From: Methylobacterium sp. Leaf465 | Lineage (GTDB): Bacteria > Pseudomonadota > Alphaproteobacteria > Rhizobiales > Beijerinckiaceae | DNA: 64,000 nt | Assembly (NCBI RefSeq): GCF_001424705.1 | Contig: NZ_LMRA01000023.1 | Span: 127,004-191,003 of the forward strand | Direction of reading: 5' to 3' | In this document: positions 38,050-48,916 of the stretch, one piece after another | Position numbering within the stretch: the stretch's first letter is position 1 | How the letters are laid out: each line of letters opens with the position of its first letter | The notes under the pieces: generated by a model | Database searches by the model: none | What the model was told of the DNA's origin: nothing | The model's input: the letters and a program-made list of their open reading frames with translations, nothing else | Translations under genes and position numbers: made by a program

Positions 38050-40131
38050 ATGACCAAGATCGTCGTCGACGGCACCGAGGTCGATGTTCCGGCGGAGTAC
38101 ACGCTGCTCCAGGCCTGCGAGGCCGCAGGCGCGGAAATTCCGCGCTTCTGCTTCCACGAGCGGCTGTCCATCGCGGGCAATTGCCGGATGTGCCTCGTGG
38201 AGCTCAAGGGCGCTCCGAAGCCGGTGGCCTCCTGCGCCTATGCGGTGAAGGATTGCCGGCCCGGACCCAACGGCGAGCCGCCGGAGGTGCTGACGCGCTC
38301 GGGCCAGACGAAGAAGGCCCGCGAGGGGGTTATGGAGTTCCTCCTCATCAACCACCCGCTCGACTGCCCGATCTGCGACCAGGGCGGCCACTGCGACCTG
38401 CAGGACCAGGCAATGGCCTACGGCGTCGACTCGACCCGCTACGGGGAGAACAAGCGCGCCGTCGAGGAGAAGTACATCGGCCCGCTGGTGCGGACCGCCA
38501 TGAACCGCTGCATCCACTGCACCCGCTGCGTCCGCTTCCTGGCGGAGGTCGCCGGCGTGCCGGATCTCGGCGCCATCGGGCGCGGCGAGGACATGGAGAT
38601 CACGAGCTACCTCGAATCCGCCATGGGCTCGGAGCTTCAGGGCAACGTCGCCGACCTCTGCCCCGTGGGCGCCCTCGTCCACAAGCCGCAGAGCTACGAG
38701 GTGCGGCCGTGGGAGCTGTCGAAGACCGAATCCGTCGACGTGATGGACGCCGTCGGTTGCGCCATCCGGGTCGATGCCCGCGGGCGCGAGGTCATGCAGA
38801 TCGAGCCGCGCGTGCACGAGGAAATCAACGAGGAGTGGATTTCCGACAAGACCCGCCACGCGGTGGATGGTCTGCGCACCCAGCGCCTCGACCGGCCCTA
38901 CCTGCGCGAGAACGGCCGCCTGCGCCCTGCGTCCTGGGGTGAGGCGTTCGCCGCCATCGCGGCGAAGGTGAAGGGCACCGACCCCAAGCGCATCGGCGCG
39001 GTGGTGGGCGATCTCGCCGGCGTCGAGGAGATCTACGCGCTGAAGGCGCTGATGACCTCCCTCGGGGTGACGAGCCTCGACTGCCGCCAGACCGGCGAGG
39101 CGATCGACCCGGCCTGGGGCCGGGCCGCCTACACCCTCGGCACCGGCATCGCCGGGATCGAGGAGGCGGATGCGATTCTCCTCATCGGCACCAACCCGCG
39201 CCTGGAGGCCTCGCTCCTCAACGTGCGCATCCGCAAGCGCTGGCGCATGGGTCCCCTGGCGGTGGGCCTCATCGGCGAGCCCGTCGACCTGACCTATCCG
39301 CACACCTACCTGGGCGCCGGGCCGGAGACCCTGGCCGACCTCGCCTCCGGCCAGCACAGCTTCGCCGAGGCGCTGAAGGCGGCGAGCCGGCCGCTCGTCA
39401 TCATAGGCACCGGCGCGCTGGCGCGGCCGGACGGCGCCGCGATCCTGGCCGCGGCGGCGAAGCTCGCGCGCGACATCGGCGCCGTGACGCCCGAGTGGAG
39501 CGGCTTCGGCGTGCTCCAGACCGCGGCGGCCCGGGTCGGTGCCCTCGATCTCGGCTTCGTGCCGGGGGAGGGCGGTCTGGACTTCGCGGGGATCGCGAAG
39601 GGCGGAAATCTCGACGTGGTATACAACTTGGGTGCCGACGAGGTCGCGCTGGATCCGGGTGCGTTCGTGATCTACCAGGGCACCCACGGCGACCAGGGCG
39701 CCACGCGGGCCGACGTCATCCTGCCGGGGGCGGCCTATACAGAGAAGAGTGCGACCTACGTCAACCTCGAGGGCCGGGTCCAGACTACCAACCGCGCCGG
39801 CTTCCCGCCGGGGGATGCCCGCGAGGATTGGGCGATCCTGCGCGCCCTGTCCGACGTGCTGGGCAAGCGCCTGGCCTTCGATTCGCTGGGGGCCCTGCGC
39901 CGGGCGCTCTATGCCGAGCATCCGCATTTCGCGGCCCTCGACGCCATCGCCCCGAGCGATGCGGTGGCCACCGTGGAGACCCTGTCGGGTCTCGGCGGCG
40001 AGCCGACCCGCACCGCTTTCAGCGCGGCGGTGCCGGACTTCTACCTCAGCAACGCGATCGCCCGCGCCTCGCGGGTGCTCGCCGAGTGTTCGAGCCTCGC
40101 CCGGGTGCGCGGCCTCGAAGCGGCCGAATAA
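38050..40131 (+). CDS. nuoG: NADH-quinone oxidoreductase subunit G
   Basis: NuoG (75-kDa type) wires electrons through clusters N1b, N4 and N5. The 693-residue product has a ferredoxin-like domain (CRMCLVELKG), a His/Cys motif (CPICDQGGHCDLQDQ) and a 4Fe-4S motif (CIHCTRCVRF), then a molybdopterin-oxidoreductase-like domain that lacks the cofactor in this family. The gene's flanks are short: 45 bases from nuoF and 12 to nuoH. Confidence 0.97.
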   Translation: MTKIVVDGTEVDVPAEYTLLQACEAAGAEIPRFCFHERLSIAGNCRMCLVELKGAPKPVASCAYAVKDCRPGPNGEPPEVLTRSGQTKKAREGVMEFLLINHPLDCPICDQGGHCDLQDQAMAYGVDSTRYGENKRAVEEKYIGPLVRTAMNRCIHCTRCVRFLAEVAGVPDLGAIGRGEDMEITSYLESAMGSELQGNVADLCPVGALVHKPQSYEVRPWELSKTESVDVMDAVGCAIRVDARGREVMQIEPRVHEEINEEWISDKTRHAVDGLRTQRLDRPYLRENGRLRPASWGEAFAAIAAKVKGTDPKRIGAVVGDLAGVEEIYALKALMTSLGVTSLDCRQTGEAIDPAWGRAAYTLGTGIAGIEEADAILLIGTNPRLEASLLNVRIRKRWRMGPLAVGLIGEPVDLTYPHTYLGAGPETLADLASGQHSFAEALKAASRPLVIIGTGALARPDGAAILAAAAKLARDIGAVTPEWSGFGVLQTAAARVGALDLGFVPGEGGLDFAGIAKGGNLDVVYNLGADEVALDPGAFVIYQGTHGDQGATRADVILPGAAYTEKSATYVNLEGRVQTTNRAGFPPGDAREDWAILRALSDVLGKRLAFDSLGALRRALYAEHPHFAALDAIAPSDAVATVETLSGLGGEPTRTAFSAAVPDFYLSNAIARASRVLAECSSLARVRGLEAAE

Positions 40132-40143
40132 GGATCTCCTGCG

Positions 40144-41166
40144 ATGACCTTCTGGGAAGTCCTCGGCACCGTCCTGCTGCTGGCGCTCAAGAGCTTCGTG
40201 CTGCTGGCGCTGCTGCTCGTCTTCATCGCCTACGCGCTGCTGGCCGACCGCAAGATCTGGGCGGCGGTGCAGCTCCGGCGCGGCCCGAACGTGGTCGGGC
40301 CCTGGGGCCTGTTCCAGTCCTTCGCCGATCTCCTGAAATTCGTCCTGAAGGAACCGGTCATCCCGGCCGGCGCCAACAAGGCGCTGTTCCTGCTGGCGCC
40401 CCTGGTCTTCGCCACCCTGGCGCTGGCCGCCTGGGCGGTGATTCCCCTGGCCGAGGGCTGGGCCATCGCCGACCTCAACGTCGGCATCACCTACATCTTC
40501 GCGATCTCGTCGCTGGGCGTCTACGGCGTGCTGATGGGCGGCTGGGCCTCGAACTCGAAATACGCCTTCCTGGGTGCCCTCCGGTCTGCCGCGCAGATGA
40601 TCTCCTACGAGGTCTCCCTCGGCTTCGTCATCATCTGCGTCCTGCTCTGCGCGGGCTCCCTCAACCTCTCGCGCATCGTCATGGCGCAGGACACCAGCCT
40701 CGGCATCCTGGGCTGGTACTGGCTCTGGCTGTTCCCGATGTTCGTGGTGTTCTTCATCTCGGCGCTGGCCGAGACGAACCGCCCGCCCTTCGACCTGCCG
40801 GAGGCCGAATCTGAACTCGTGGCCGGCTACATGGTCGAGTATTCGTCGACGCCGTACCTGCTGTTCATGCTGGGCGAGTACGTGGCCATCATGACCATGT
40901 GCGCGCTCGGCACGGTGCTGTTCCTCGGCGGCTGGCTCTCCCCGATCCCGTTCGCGCCCTTCACCTGGGTGCCGGGCCTGATCTGGTTCGCCCTCAAGGC
41001 CAGCTTCCTCTTCTTCATGATCGCCATGGTGAAGGCCATGGTGCCGCGCTACCGCTATGACCAGCTCATGCGCCTCGGCTGGAAGGTGTTCCTGCCGCTC
41101 TCGCTGGTCTCGGTCATCGTCGTCGCCTTTGTCCTCAAGCTCACCGGCCTCGCGCCGGGCGCCTGA
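40144..41166 (+). CDS. nuoH: NADH-quinone oxidoreductase subunit H
   Basis: NuoH joins the peripheral and membrane arms and forms part of the quinone tunnel. The 340-residue polytopic protein (about eight helices) has [20 protein letters not shown], the acidic loop [20 protein letters not shown], and [20 protein letters not shown]. Confidence 0.98.
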   Translation: MTFWEVLGTVLLLALKSFVLLALLLVFIAYALLADRKIWAAVQLRRGPNVVGPWGLFQSFADLLKFVLKEPVIPAGANKALFLLAPLVFATLALAAWAVIPLAEGWAIADLNVGITYIFAISSLGVYGVLMGGWASNSKYAFLGALRSAAQMISYEVSLGFVIICVLLCAGSLNLSRIVMAQDTSLGILGWYWLWLFPMFVVFFISALAETNRPPFDLPEAESELVAGYMVEYSSTPYLLFMLGEYVAIMTMCALGTVLFLGGWLSPIPFAPFTWVPGLIWFALKASFLFFMIAMVKAMVPRYRYDQLMRLGWKVFLPLSLVSVIVVAFVLKLTGLAPGA

Positions 41167-41190
41167 CAACCCCTCACGGAGATCCGAGCC

Positions 41191-41679
41191 ATGAAGCTCG
41201 ATCAGGTCGCTCAGGGTCTGCTGCTGAAGGAGTTCGCGTCCGGGTTCGTCCTGGCGATGAAGTACTTCTTCAAGCCGAAGGCCACGATCAACTACCCCTT
41301 CGAGATGGGCCATCGCGGCCCGCGCTTCCGGGGGGAGCACGCCCTGCGCCGCTACCCCAACGGCGAGGAGCGCTGCATCGCCTGCAAGCTGTGCGAGGCG
41401 ATCTGCCCCGCCCAGGCCATCACCATCGAGGCGGGCCCGCGCCGCAACGACGGCACCCGCCGCACGACCCGCTACGACCTCGACATGGTCAAGTGCATCT
41501 ATTGCGGTATGTGCCAGGAGGCCTGCCCGGTGGACGCGATCGTAGAAGGGCCGAATCTCGAGTTCTCGGTCGAGACCCGCGAGGAGCTCCTCTACGACAA
41601 GGAGAAGCTCCTCCTGAACGGCGACCGCTGGGAGCGCGAGATCGCCCGCAACCTCGCGGTGGACGCGCCCTACCGCTGA
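41191..41679 (+). CDS. nuoI: NADH-quinone oxidoreductase subunit I
   Basis: NuoI (TYKY type) carries clusters N6a and N6b. The 162-residue product has two 4Fe-4S ferredoxin motifs, [16 protein letters not shown] and [16 protein letters not shown]. An N-terminal amphipathic helix binds the membrane arm. A 217-base gap to nuoJ follows, with no recognisable feature. Confidence 0.98.
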   Translation: MKLDQVAQGLLLKEFASGFVLAMKYFFKPKATINYPFEMGHRGPRFRGEHALRRYPNGEERCIACKLCEAICPAQAITIEAGPRRNDGTRRTTRYDLDMVKCIYCGMCQEACPVDAIVEGPNLEFSVETREELLYDKEKLLLNGDRWEREIARNLAVDAPYR

Positions 41680-41896
41680 GCGCGCGCTCCCGCCGGGCGG
41701 ATCCTCTTGCCGGGCGCATCCTTCGCGCGGCCCGCGGACGAGACATCAGGGGCGATTCCGTTCCCACGGAGTCGGCCGGACCCCGCCGAGGCGGTTGTGC
41801 GCCGCAGGGGTGGGTTCTATAGACGGGCGGCCGGTGGGCCGTGGCACAATTTCGGCAGAAGGGGCCGTCCTCGGGACGGCTGATCTCTAGAATCGC

Positions 41897-42517
41897 ATGA
41901 GCGCAGCCGCTGCCTTCTTCTACCTGTTCGCAGGTGTGACCATCGCCTCGGGCTTCATGGTGATCGCCTCGCGCAATCCCGTGGCCTCCGTGCTCTTCCT
42001 CATCCTGGCCTTCGTGAACGCTGCCGGGCTGTTCGTGATGATGGGCGCCGAGTTCCTGGCGATGATCCTGGTGGTCGTCTACGTCGGCGCGGTGGCGGTG
42101 CTGTTCCTGTTCGTCGTGATGATGCTCGACGTGGATTTCGCCCAGCTGCGCCAGGGCTTCCAGCAATACCTGCCCATCGGCGCGCTCATCGGCGCGGTCT
42201 TCCTGATCGAGCTGCTGCTCGTGGTGGGCTCCTGGACCATCGATCCGGGCCTCGTGCAGGCGCCCCTCGGCCCGGTCGCCAGCGCCGAGGCGGTGACCAA
42301 CACCCAAGCGCTGGGCCGGGTGCTCTACACGGACTACGTCTTCTTCTTTCAGCTCGCCGGCCTGATCCTGCTCGTCGCGATGATCGGCGCCATCGTGCTG
42401 ACCCTGCGCGACCGACCGGGCGTCAAGCGCCAGAACATCGCCGTCCAGAACGCGCGCACGCAGACCATGGCGGTGGAAACCCGCAAGGTGCCCTCGCGCC
42501 AGGGCGTGGAAGTCTAA
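41897..42517 (+). CDS. nuoJ: NADH-quinone oxidoreductase subunit J
   Basis: NuoJ is a membrane subunit with five helices. The 206-residue product shows the typical third-helix segment [20 protein letters not shown], containing the conserved pi-bulge region, and a short polar C-terminal tail. nuoK starts 43 bases downstream. Confidence 0.96.
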   Translation: MSAAAAFFYLFAGVTIASGFMVIASRNPVASVLFLILAFVNAAGLFVMMGAEFLAMILVVVYVGAVAVLFLFVVMMLDVDFAQLRQGFQQYLPIGALIGAVFLIELLLVVGSWTIDPGLVQAPLGPVASAEAVTNTQALGRVLYTDYVFFFQLAGLILLVAMIGAIVLTLRDRPGVKRQNIAVQNARTQTMAVETRKVPSRQGVEV

Positions 42518-42560
42518 TGGCCGGCGGACCTCGAACGGCAGAGACCGGGAGCCACATCCG

Positions 42561-42866
42561 ATGATCGGCCTGAGCCATTACCTGACGGTCGCCGCGATCC
42601 TGTTCACGCTGGGGGTGCTCGGCATCTTCGTGAACCGCAAGAACGTCATCGTCATCCTGATGTCCGTTGAGCTGATCCTGCTGGCGGTGAACATCAATCT
42701 CGTCGCCTTCTCCACCCACCTCAACGACATCACCGGCCAGGTCTTCGCCCTGTTCGTGCTGACGGTCGCGGCGGCGGAGGCGGCCATCGGCCTCGCCATC
42801 CTCGTCGTGTTCTTCCGAAACCGCGGTTCGATCGCGGTGGAGGACGTCAACATGATGAAGGGCTGA
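42561..42866 (+). CDS. nuoK: NADH-quinone oxidoreductase subunit K
   Basis: NuoK is a 101-residue, three-helix subunit similar to MrpC. Conserved membrane glutamates for proton transfer are present in [20 protein letters not shown] and in [19 protein letters not shown] 148-base gap precedes nuoL. Confidence 0.97.
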   Translation: MIGLSHYLTVAAILFTLGVLGIFVNRKNVIVILMSVELILLAVNINLVAFSTHLNDITGQVFALFVLTVAAAEAAIGLAILVVFFRNRGSIAVEDVNMMKG

Positions 42867-43014
42867 CGCGGGACCGCGACGCCACCCGATTCGACGCCCG
42901 GCAGCGCGGTGCGCGCGCCGCCGGGGCGGTGACACGAACCCCACAGGGCGCCGCTCGGGCTCCCCGCGCAGCGCGCGGGGACCGGGCGCACCCAGGAGGC
43001 CGGACAAGCCAGCG

Positions 43015-45108
43015 ATGTATCACGCGATCGTCTTCCTCCCGCTCGTCGGCGCGCTGCTCGCCGGCCTGTTCGGCCGCCAGCTCGGCCCGAAGCTCAGCGA
43101 GGGCATCACCACCGGCCTCCTCGCCTTCTCGGCGCTTCTGTCCTGGGGCGCCTTCCTGGAGGTGCCGGGCACCGAGCACGCCACCCGCGTGCAGGTGGCC
43201 ACCTGGTTCACCGCCGGCGACCTCGTGGTCGACTGGGCCTTCCGCATCGACACCCTGACGGTGATCATGCTGGTGGTGGTGACCTCGGTCTCGACCCTCG
43301 TGCACCTCTATTCCATCGGCTACATGGAGGAGGATCCGCACCGGCCGCGCTTCTTCGCCTACCTGTCGCTCTTCACCTTCGCCATGCTGATGCTGGTGAC
43401 GGCCGACAACCTCGTGCAGATGTTCTTCGGCTGGGAGGGCGTCGGCCTCGCCTCCTACCTGCTGATCGGGTTCTGGTACGAGAAGCCTTCCGCCAACGCC
43501 GCGGCCATGAAGGCCTTCATCGTCAACCGCGTCGGCGATTTCGGGTTCTCGCTGGGCATCTTCCTCGTCTTCGTGCTGACGGGCTCGATCGCCTTCGACG
43601 GCATCTTCGCCCGCGCGCCCGAGATCAAGGACGCGACCTTCCACTTCCTGGGCTACGACTGGAACGCCCTGACCCTCGCCTGCCTGCTGCTGTTCATGGG
43701 CGCCATGGGCAAGTCGGCCCAGTTCCTGCTGCACACCTGGCTGCCGGACGCGATGGAGGGGCCGACCCCCGTCTCCGCGCTGATCCACGCCGCCACCATG
43801 GTGACGGCCGGTGTCTTCATGGTGGCGCGCCTGTCGCCGCTGTTCGAGCTCGCCCCCAACGCCCTCGTCGTGGTCACGGTCATCGGCGGCATCACGGCGT
43901 TCTTCGCGGCCACGATCGGCCTCGTGCAGAACGACATCAAGCGCGTGATCGCCTACTCGACCTGCTCGCAGCTGGGCTACATGTTCGTGGCGCTCGGCGT
44001 CGGCGCCTACTCAGCGGCCGTCTTCCACCTCTTCACCCACGCCTTCTTCAAGGCGCTGCTGTTCCTCGGGGCCGGCTCGGTCATCCACGCGATGCACCAC
44101 GAGCAGGACATGCGGAACATGGGGAACCTGCGCCGCTACATCCCCTTCACCTCGGCGATGATGACCATCGGCACCCTGGCGCTGATCGGCTTCCCCTTCA
44201 CGGCGGGCTATTATTCGAAGGACGCCATCATCGAGGCGGCCTACGCCTCGACGCGGCCCGGGCACACCCTGGCCTTCATCTGCACCGTCGTCGCCGCCCT
44301 GATGACCTCGTTCTATTCCTGGCGCCTGTTCTTCATGACCTTCGAGGGACCGGCCCGCTGGGCCGGCCACGGGGCGCACCACGACGACGCCCACGCGGTG
44401 GCGCATGCCGCCGCCTCGACCCAGGCCGACGGCGCCCCGGGCCACCACGAGGGCGTCGCCCACGACGATCACGGCCACGACGTCGAGCCGGCCTCGCACA
44501 GCGCCATCGAGCACCACGACCATGCGCACACCCCGCATGAGAGCCCGCTGGTGATGACGATCCCCCTCGGCATCCTGGCCTTCGGCGCGCTCTTCGCCGG
44601 CCTGATCTTCAAGAACCGGTTCATCGGCGAGGGCATGGACTCGTTCTGGGGCCACGCCCTCGGCCACGGCCCCGACAACCACATCATGCACGACATCCAC
44701 GCGGTGCCGGCGCTGGTGGCCTATTCGCCCTTCATCATGATGCTGATCGGCTTCGTGCTGGCCTACTGGATGTATATCCGCCGGCCGGAACTGCCGGGCC
44801 AGCTCGCCGCCCAGCAGCCGAGCCTGTACCGGTTCCTCCTCAACAAGTGGTACTTCGACGAGCTCTACGACCGGATCTTCGTCCGCCCGGCCAAGGACTT
44901 CGGCAAGTTCCTCTGGAAGGAGGCCGACGGCCGCGTCATCGACGGCATGGGCCCGGACGGCATCGCCACCCGCGTCCTCGACGTGACCCGCGGCGTGGTC
45001 CGCTTCCAGACCGGCTACGTCTACCACTACGCCTTCGTCATGCTCGTCGGCGTCGCCGCCCTCATCAGCTGGTACATGCTGACCGGCTTGCCCAAGGTCG
45101 CCCATTGA
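43015..45108 (+). CDS. nuoL: NADH-quinone oxidoreductase subunit L with His-rich loop
   Basis: NuoL is the distal antiporter-like proton-pumping subunit with the long lateral helix. The 697-residue product has the family core [20 protein letters not shown] and the Lys-containing helix segment [20 protein letters not shown]. Between about residues 450 and 510 lies an insert unusually rich in His, Asp and Ala (about 18 His in 60 residues), which E. coli NuoL (613 residues) lacks. The rest of the C-terminus is normal. Confidence 0.97.
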   Translation: MYHAIVFLPLVGALLAGLFGRQLGPKLSEGITTGLLAFSALLSWGAFLEVPGTEHATRVQVATWFTAGDLVVDWAFRIDTLTVIMLVVVTSVSTLVHLYSIGYMEEDPHRPRFFAYLSLFTFAMLMLVTADNLVQMFFGWEGVGLASYLLIGFWYEKPSANAAAMKAFIVNRVGDFGFSLGIFLVFVLTGSIAFDGIFARAPEIKDATFHFLGYDWNALTLACLLLFMGAMGKSAQFLLHTWLPDAMEGPTPVSALIHAATMVTAGVFMVARLSPLFELAPNALVVVTVIGGITAFFAATIGLVQNDIKRVIAYSTCSQLGYMFVALGVGAYSAAVFHLFTHAFFKALLFLGAGSVIHAMHHEQDMRNMGNLRRYIPFTSAMMTIGTLALIGFPFTAGYYSKDAIIEAAYASTRPGHTLAFICTVVAALMTSFYSWRLFFMTFEGPARWAGHGAHHDDAHAVAHAAASTQADGAPGHHEGVAHDDHGHDVEPASHSAIEHHDHAHTPHESPLVMTIPLGILAFGALFAGLIFKNRFIGEGMDSFWGHALGHGPDNHIMHDIHAVPALVAYSPFIMMLIGFVLAYWMYIRRPELPGQLAAQQPSLYRFLLNKWYFDELYDRIFVRPAKDFGKFLWKEADGRVIDGMGPDGIATRVLDVTRGVVRFQTGYVYHYAFVMLVGVAALISWYMLTGLPKVAH

Positions 45109-45139
45109 TGGCCGCCGTCACGTATCGGAGCGCCCGCTC

Positions 45140-46663
45140 ATGTTAGGCCTCGGAATCCTGTCCGGCCTGCTCATCGTGCCGCTCTGCGGCGCGGCCTTCA
45201 TCCTCACCCTGGGCGAGGAGACGGAAGCCGCGAAGCGCAACGCCCGCTGGGCCGCACTCATCACCACGCTCGCCACCTTCCTGCTCTCGCTGGTGGCCTG
45301 GGGCCGCTACGACGCGACCACGGCGAACTTCCAGCTCGTCGAGACCCATGCCTGGCTGAGCGAGGCCACCCGGTTCAAGCTCGGCGTCGACGGCTTCTCG
45401 ATGCCGCTGATCCTCCTGACCACCTTCCTGATGCCGTTCTGCATCGGCGCCTCGTGGCTCTCGGTGAACGTCCGGGTGAAGGAGTACTTCGTCGCCTTCC
45501 TCGTCCTCGAGACGACGATGATCGGCGTGTTCTGCGCCCTCGACCTGGTGCTGTTCTACCTGTTCTTCGAGGCCGGCCTGATCCCGATGTTCCTCATCAT
45601 CGGCATCTGGGGCGGCAAGCGGCGCATCTACGCCAGCTTCAAGTTCTTCCTCTACACCCTGCTCGGCTCGGTGCTGATGCTGCTCGCCATCATGGCGATG
45701 TACTGGCACGCCGGCACCACCGACATCCCGACCCTGCTGCACACCCGCTTCCCCGTGGAACTGCAGACCTGGCTCTGGCTGGCTTTCTTCGCCTCCTTCG
45801 CGGTGAAGATGCCGATGTGGCCGGTCCATACCTGGCTGCCCGACGCGCACGTGGAGGCGCCCACCGCCGGCTCGGTGATCCTGGCGGGCATCCTCCTGAA
45901 GATGGGCGGCTACGGCTTCATCCGGATCTCGCTGCCGATGTTCCCGGACGCGAGCCACGCCTTCGCCCCGATGGTGTTCGCGCTCTCGGTGATCGCCATC
46001 ATCTTCACCTCGCTGATCGCCCTGATGCAGTCCGACATCAAGAAGCTCATTGCCTACTCCTCGGTGGCGCATATGGGCTTCGTGACGCTGGGCCTCTTTA
46101 CGATGAACGAGCAGGGCATCCAGGGCGCGCTGTTCCTGATGATCTCGCACGGCATCGTGTCGGGCGCGCTCTTCCTCTGCGTCGGCGTGGTCTACGACCG
46201 GATGCACACCCGCGAGATCGCGGCCTATGGCGGCCTCGTGAAGCGGATGCCCCTCTACGCGGCGGCCATGATGGTCTTCACCATGGCCAATGTCGGCCTG
46301 CCCGGCACCTCCGGCTTCGTGGGCGAGTTCCTCGCCATGATGGGCGCCTTCCGGGCCAACCCGACGGTGGCGTTCTTCTCGGTCTTCGGCATCATCCTGT
46401 CGGCCGGCTACGCCCTCTGGCTCTATGCCCGCGTGATCTACGGCAAGCTCGAGAAGCCCAACCTGCAGGGCATCCTCGACCTGGACCTGCGCGAGAAGAT
46501 CATCATCGCGCCGCTCGTCGCCCTGACGATCTATTACGGCGTCCACCCGGCCCCCGTGCTCGACACCTTCGCGCCCTCCACGGACGCGTTGATGCAGAGC
46601 ATGCGGACCGCGCTCTCGAACACGCAGACCGCCGCGGCCACCCTGCCGCCCGCGTCGCGCTGA
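45140..46663 (+). CDS. nuoM: NADH-quinone oxidoreductase subunit M
   Basis: NuoM is the second antiporter-like pump subunit. The 507-residue polytopic product has the [20 protein letters not shown] helix with the conserved Glu, the [20 protein letters not shown] segment, and [20 protein letters not shown]. It is of normal length, and nuoN begins 12 bases downstream. Confidence 0.98.
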   Translation: MLGLGILSGLLIVPLCGAAFILTLGEETEAAKRNARWAALITTLATFLLSLVAWGRYDATTANFQLVETHAWLSEATRFKLGVDGFSMPLILLTTFLMPFCIGASWLSVNVRVKEYFVAFLVLETTMIGVFCALDLVLFYLFFEAGLIPMFLIIGIWGGKRRIYASFKFFLYTLLGSVLMLLAIMAMYWHAGTTDIPTLLHTRFPVELQTWLWLAFFASFAVKMPMWPVHTWLPDAHVEAPTAGSVILAGILLKMGGYGFIRISLPMFPDASHAFAPMVFALSVIAIIFTSLIALMQSDIKKLIAYSSVAHMGFVTLGLFTMNEQGIQGALFLMISHGIVSGALFLCVGVVYDRMHTREIAAYGGLVKRMPLYAAAMMVFTMANVGLPGTSGFVGEFLAMMGAFRANPTVAFFSVFGIILSAGYALWLYARVIYGKLEKPNLQGILDLDLREKIIIAPLVALTIYYGVHPAPVLDTFAPSTDALMQSMRTALSNTQTAAATLPPASR

Positions 46664-46675
46664 AGGCTTGACCCG

Positions 46676-48118
46676 ATGAACGCCGCTCAGATCGTCCTGC
46701 CCGCGCTCGGGCCCGCCCTGCCGGAGCTGATCCTCAGCGTCGGCGTGCTGGTGCTGATCCTCTACGGTGCGTTCCGGGGCGAGCGCTCCGCCGAGGGCGT
46801 CAACGTCGGGGCCCTGATCCTGCTGGTGGTGGCGCTGTTCGCGGTCATGTCCCAGTCGGGCGCCAAGGTCACGACCCTGAACGGCTCCTTCATCGTCGAC
46901 AACTTCTCCAAGGTGATGAAGGCCCTGATCCTGCTGGGCTCTGCGGCCACGATCCTGCTCTCGCGCGACTATTTCCAGCGAGAGCGCATCGACCGGTTCG
47001 AGTTCCCGATCCTGCTGATCCTCTGCACCATCGGCATGATGGTCATGGCCTCGGCCAACGACCTGATCGCGCTCTATCTCGGCCTTGAGCTGCAGTCGCT
47101 CGCCGCCTACGTCATCGCGGCCTTCCATCGCGACAACCTGAAGTCGACGGAAGCCGGGCTGAAGTACTTCGTCCTCGGCGCGCTCTCCTCGGGCATGCTG
47201 CTCTACGGCGCCTCCCTGGTCTACGGCTTCACCGGCACCGTCTCGTTCCCCGGCATCGTCGCGGCGCTGGACGGCACCGCGGGCTTCGGCATCGTGCTCG
47301 GCATCGTCTTCGTGGCGGCCGGCGTCGCCTTCAAGCTCGCGGCGGTGCCGTTCCACATGTGGACGCCCGACGTCTACGAGGGCTCGCCGACCCCCGTGAC
47401 CGCCTTCTTCGCCTCGGCGCCCAAGATGGCCGCCATGGCGATGACGGTGCGCCTCTTCATCGGCGCCTTCCCGGACGTGACCGCGATCTGGCAGCAGATC
47501 ATCGTCTTCGTGGCGATCGCCTCGATGGCGCTGGGCTCCTTCGCCGCCATCGGCCAGCGCTCCCTAAAGCGCCTGATGGCCTATTCCTCCATCGGCAATG
47601 TCGGCTACGCCCTGGTGGGCCTCGCCGCCGGCTCGCAGGAGGGCATCAGCGGCGTGGTCGTCTACATGATCATCTACCTGGCGATGACGCTGGGGGCCTT
47701 CGCGGTGCTGCTGTCGCTGCGCCGCGGCGGCCGGATGTTCGAATCCGTCGACGACCTCGCCGGGCTGTCGCGCACTCATCCGGTCATGGCCTTCTGCCTC
47801 GCCGCGATGATGTTCTCGCTGGCCGGCATCCCGCCGCTGGCGGGGTTCTTCGCCAAGTACTACGTCTTCCTCGCGGCCATCAAATCGGGCCTCGTCGCCC
47901 TGGCGATCATCGGCGTGGTCACCAGCGTGGTGGGCGCGTTCTACTACCTGCGCCTCGTCAAGGTGATGTATTTCGACGAGCCGGTCGCCGCCTACGAGCC
48001 GATGCCGCCGGGGGCCCGCATCGTCCTCGCCCTGGCGAGCCTGGTCGTGGTGTTGCTCGGGATCGTGCCGGGTCCCATCGTGGGCGCCGCGGGTGCGGCC
48101 GCCAAGTCGCTGTTCTAG
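46676..48118 (+). CDS. nuoN: NADH-quinone oxidoreductase subunit N
   Basis: NuoN is the third antiporter-like pump subunit and closes the operon. The 480-residue product has LYLGLELQSLAAYVIAAF (conserved Glu), FKLAAVPFHMWTPDVYEGSP (conserved Lys), and LKRLMAYSSIGNVGYALVGL. birA begins 4 bases after the stop, with no terminator between. Confidence 0.98.
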   Translation: MNAAQIVLPALGPALPELILSVGVLVLILYGAFRGERSAEGVNVGALILLVVALFAVMSQSGAKVTTLNGSFIVDNFSKVMKALILLGSAATILLSRDYFQRERIDRFEFPILLILCTIGMMVMASANDLIALYLGLELQSLAAYVIAAFHRDNLKSTEAGLKYFVLGALSSGMLLYGASLVYGFTGTVSFPGIVAALDGTAGFGIVLGIVFVAAGVAFKLAAVPFHMWTPDVYEGSPTPVTAFFASAPKMAAMAMTVRLFIGAFPDVTAIWQQIIVFVAIASMALGSFAAIGQRSLKRLMAYSSIGNVGYALVGLAAGSQEGISGVVVYMIIYLAMTLGAFAVLLSLRRGGRMFESVDDLAGLSRTHPVMAFCLAAMMFSLAGIPPLAGFFAKYYVFLAAIKSGLVALAIIGVVTSVVGAFYYLRLVKVMYFDEPVAAYEPMPPGARIVLALASLVVVLLGIVPGPIVGAAGAAAKSLF

Positions 48119-48122
48119 GTCC

Positions 48123-48902
48123 TTGAGCGGCTACGTCCTCGGCACCCGGGCGCGGGCGGAGGGGCACCGCCTCCACGTCCACGAAAGCCTCGGCTCCACC
48201 AACACCGAGGCGCTGGCGCGCTTCCGCGACGGCGAGGCCGGGCCGCTCTGGGTGGTGGCGCGGCGGCAGGAGGCCGGACGGGGCCGGCGCGGCAACAGCT
48301 GGCTGTCCGAGCCCGGAAACCTGACCGCGAGCCTGCTCTGGCCCGTGGACGACGTGGAGCCCGGCTTGGTGCCGACCCTCGGCTTCGTCGCCGGCCTCGC
48401 CGTGGTCTCCGCCCTCGCGGCGGCCGGCGTCACCGGGTGCCGCCTGAAGTGGCCGAACGACGTCCTGGCCTCGGGCGCCAAGCTGGCGGGGCTCCTGTTG
48501 GAGGCCGAGAGCCGGCCCGGCGGGCGCCGTGCGGTGGTGATGGGCTTCGGTGTCAATGTCGCTGCGACGCCGCAGGGCTTGCCTTATCGCGCCACGTGCC
48601 TCAGGCAGATGCGGTACGACACGCGCGCCGAGGATCTGTTCGTCCACCTGACGGACGGAATCATCGACGCCGCGCGGCTTTGGGCGTGTGGCCACGGATT
48701 CGCGAGGATCCGCGAGCGCTGGATCGCGGACGCGGCCGGAATCGGCGCGCCGGTTTCGGTGCGCATGGGCGACACGTCCGTACAAGGAATTTTCGAGACG
48801 ATCGACGAGGCAGGGCGGCTCGTGGTCCGATCGGAGGATGGGACGCGACGGACCGTGACGGCGGGCGAGGTGCATCTGGGAACGGCCGCGACGGCGGCTT
48901 GA
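48123..48902 (+). CDS. birA: Biotin--[acetyl-CoA-carboxylase] ligase
   Basis: The enzyme activates biotin as biotinyl-AMP and attaches it to carboxylase carrier domains. The 259-residue product lacks a DNA-binding domain, so it is a ligase only. It shows SLGSTNTEALARFRDGE, the biotinyl-AMP loop QEAGRGRRGNSW, and CRLKWPNDVLASGAKLAG. The start is a TTG at 48123, 4 bases after nuoN; an upstream reading would overlap nuoN. rnj follows after 14 bases. Position after nuoN is conserved in Hyphomicrobiales. Confidence 0.94.
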   Translation: MSGYVLGTRARAEGHRLHVHESLGSTNTEALARFRDGEAGPLWVVARRQEAGRGRRGNSWLSEPGNLTASLLWPVDDVEPGLVPTLGFVAGLAVVSALAAAGVTGCRLKWPNDVLASGAKLAGLLLEAESRPGGRRAVVMGFGVNVAATPQGLPYRATCLRQMRYDTRAEDLFVHLTDGIIDAARLWACGHGFARIRERWIADAAGIGAPVSVRMGDTSVQGIFETIDEAGRLVVRSEDGTRRTVTAGEVHLGTAATAA

Positions 48903-48916
48903 GGTTTGGACGGACA

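Noticed and set aside
37363..41340. A 1325-codon minus-strand ORF opposite nuoF to nuoI
   Set aside because: It is a shadow created by the strong G/C third-position bias of nuoF, nuoG, nuoH and nuoI; its translation is low-complexity His/Arg/Gly-rich and it has no start signal.
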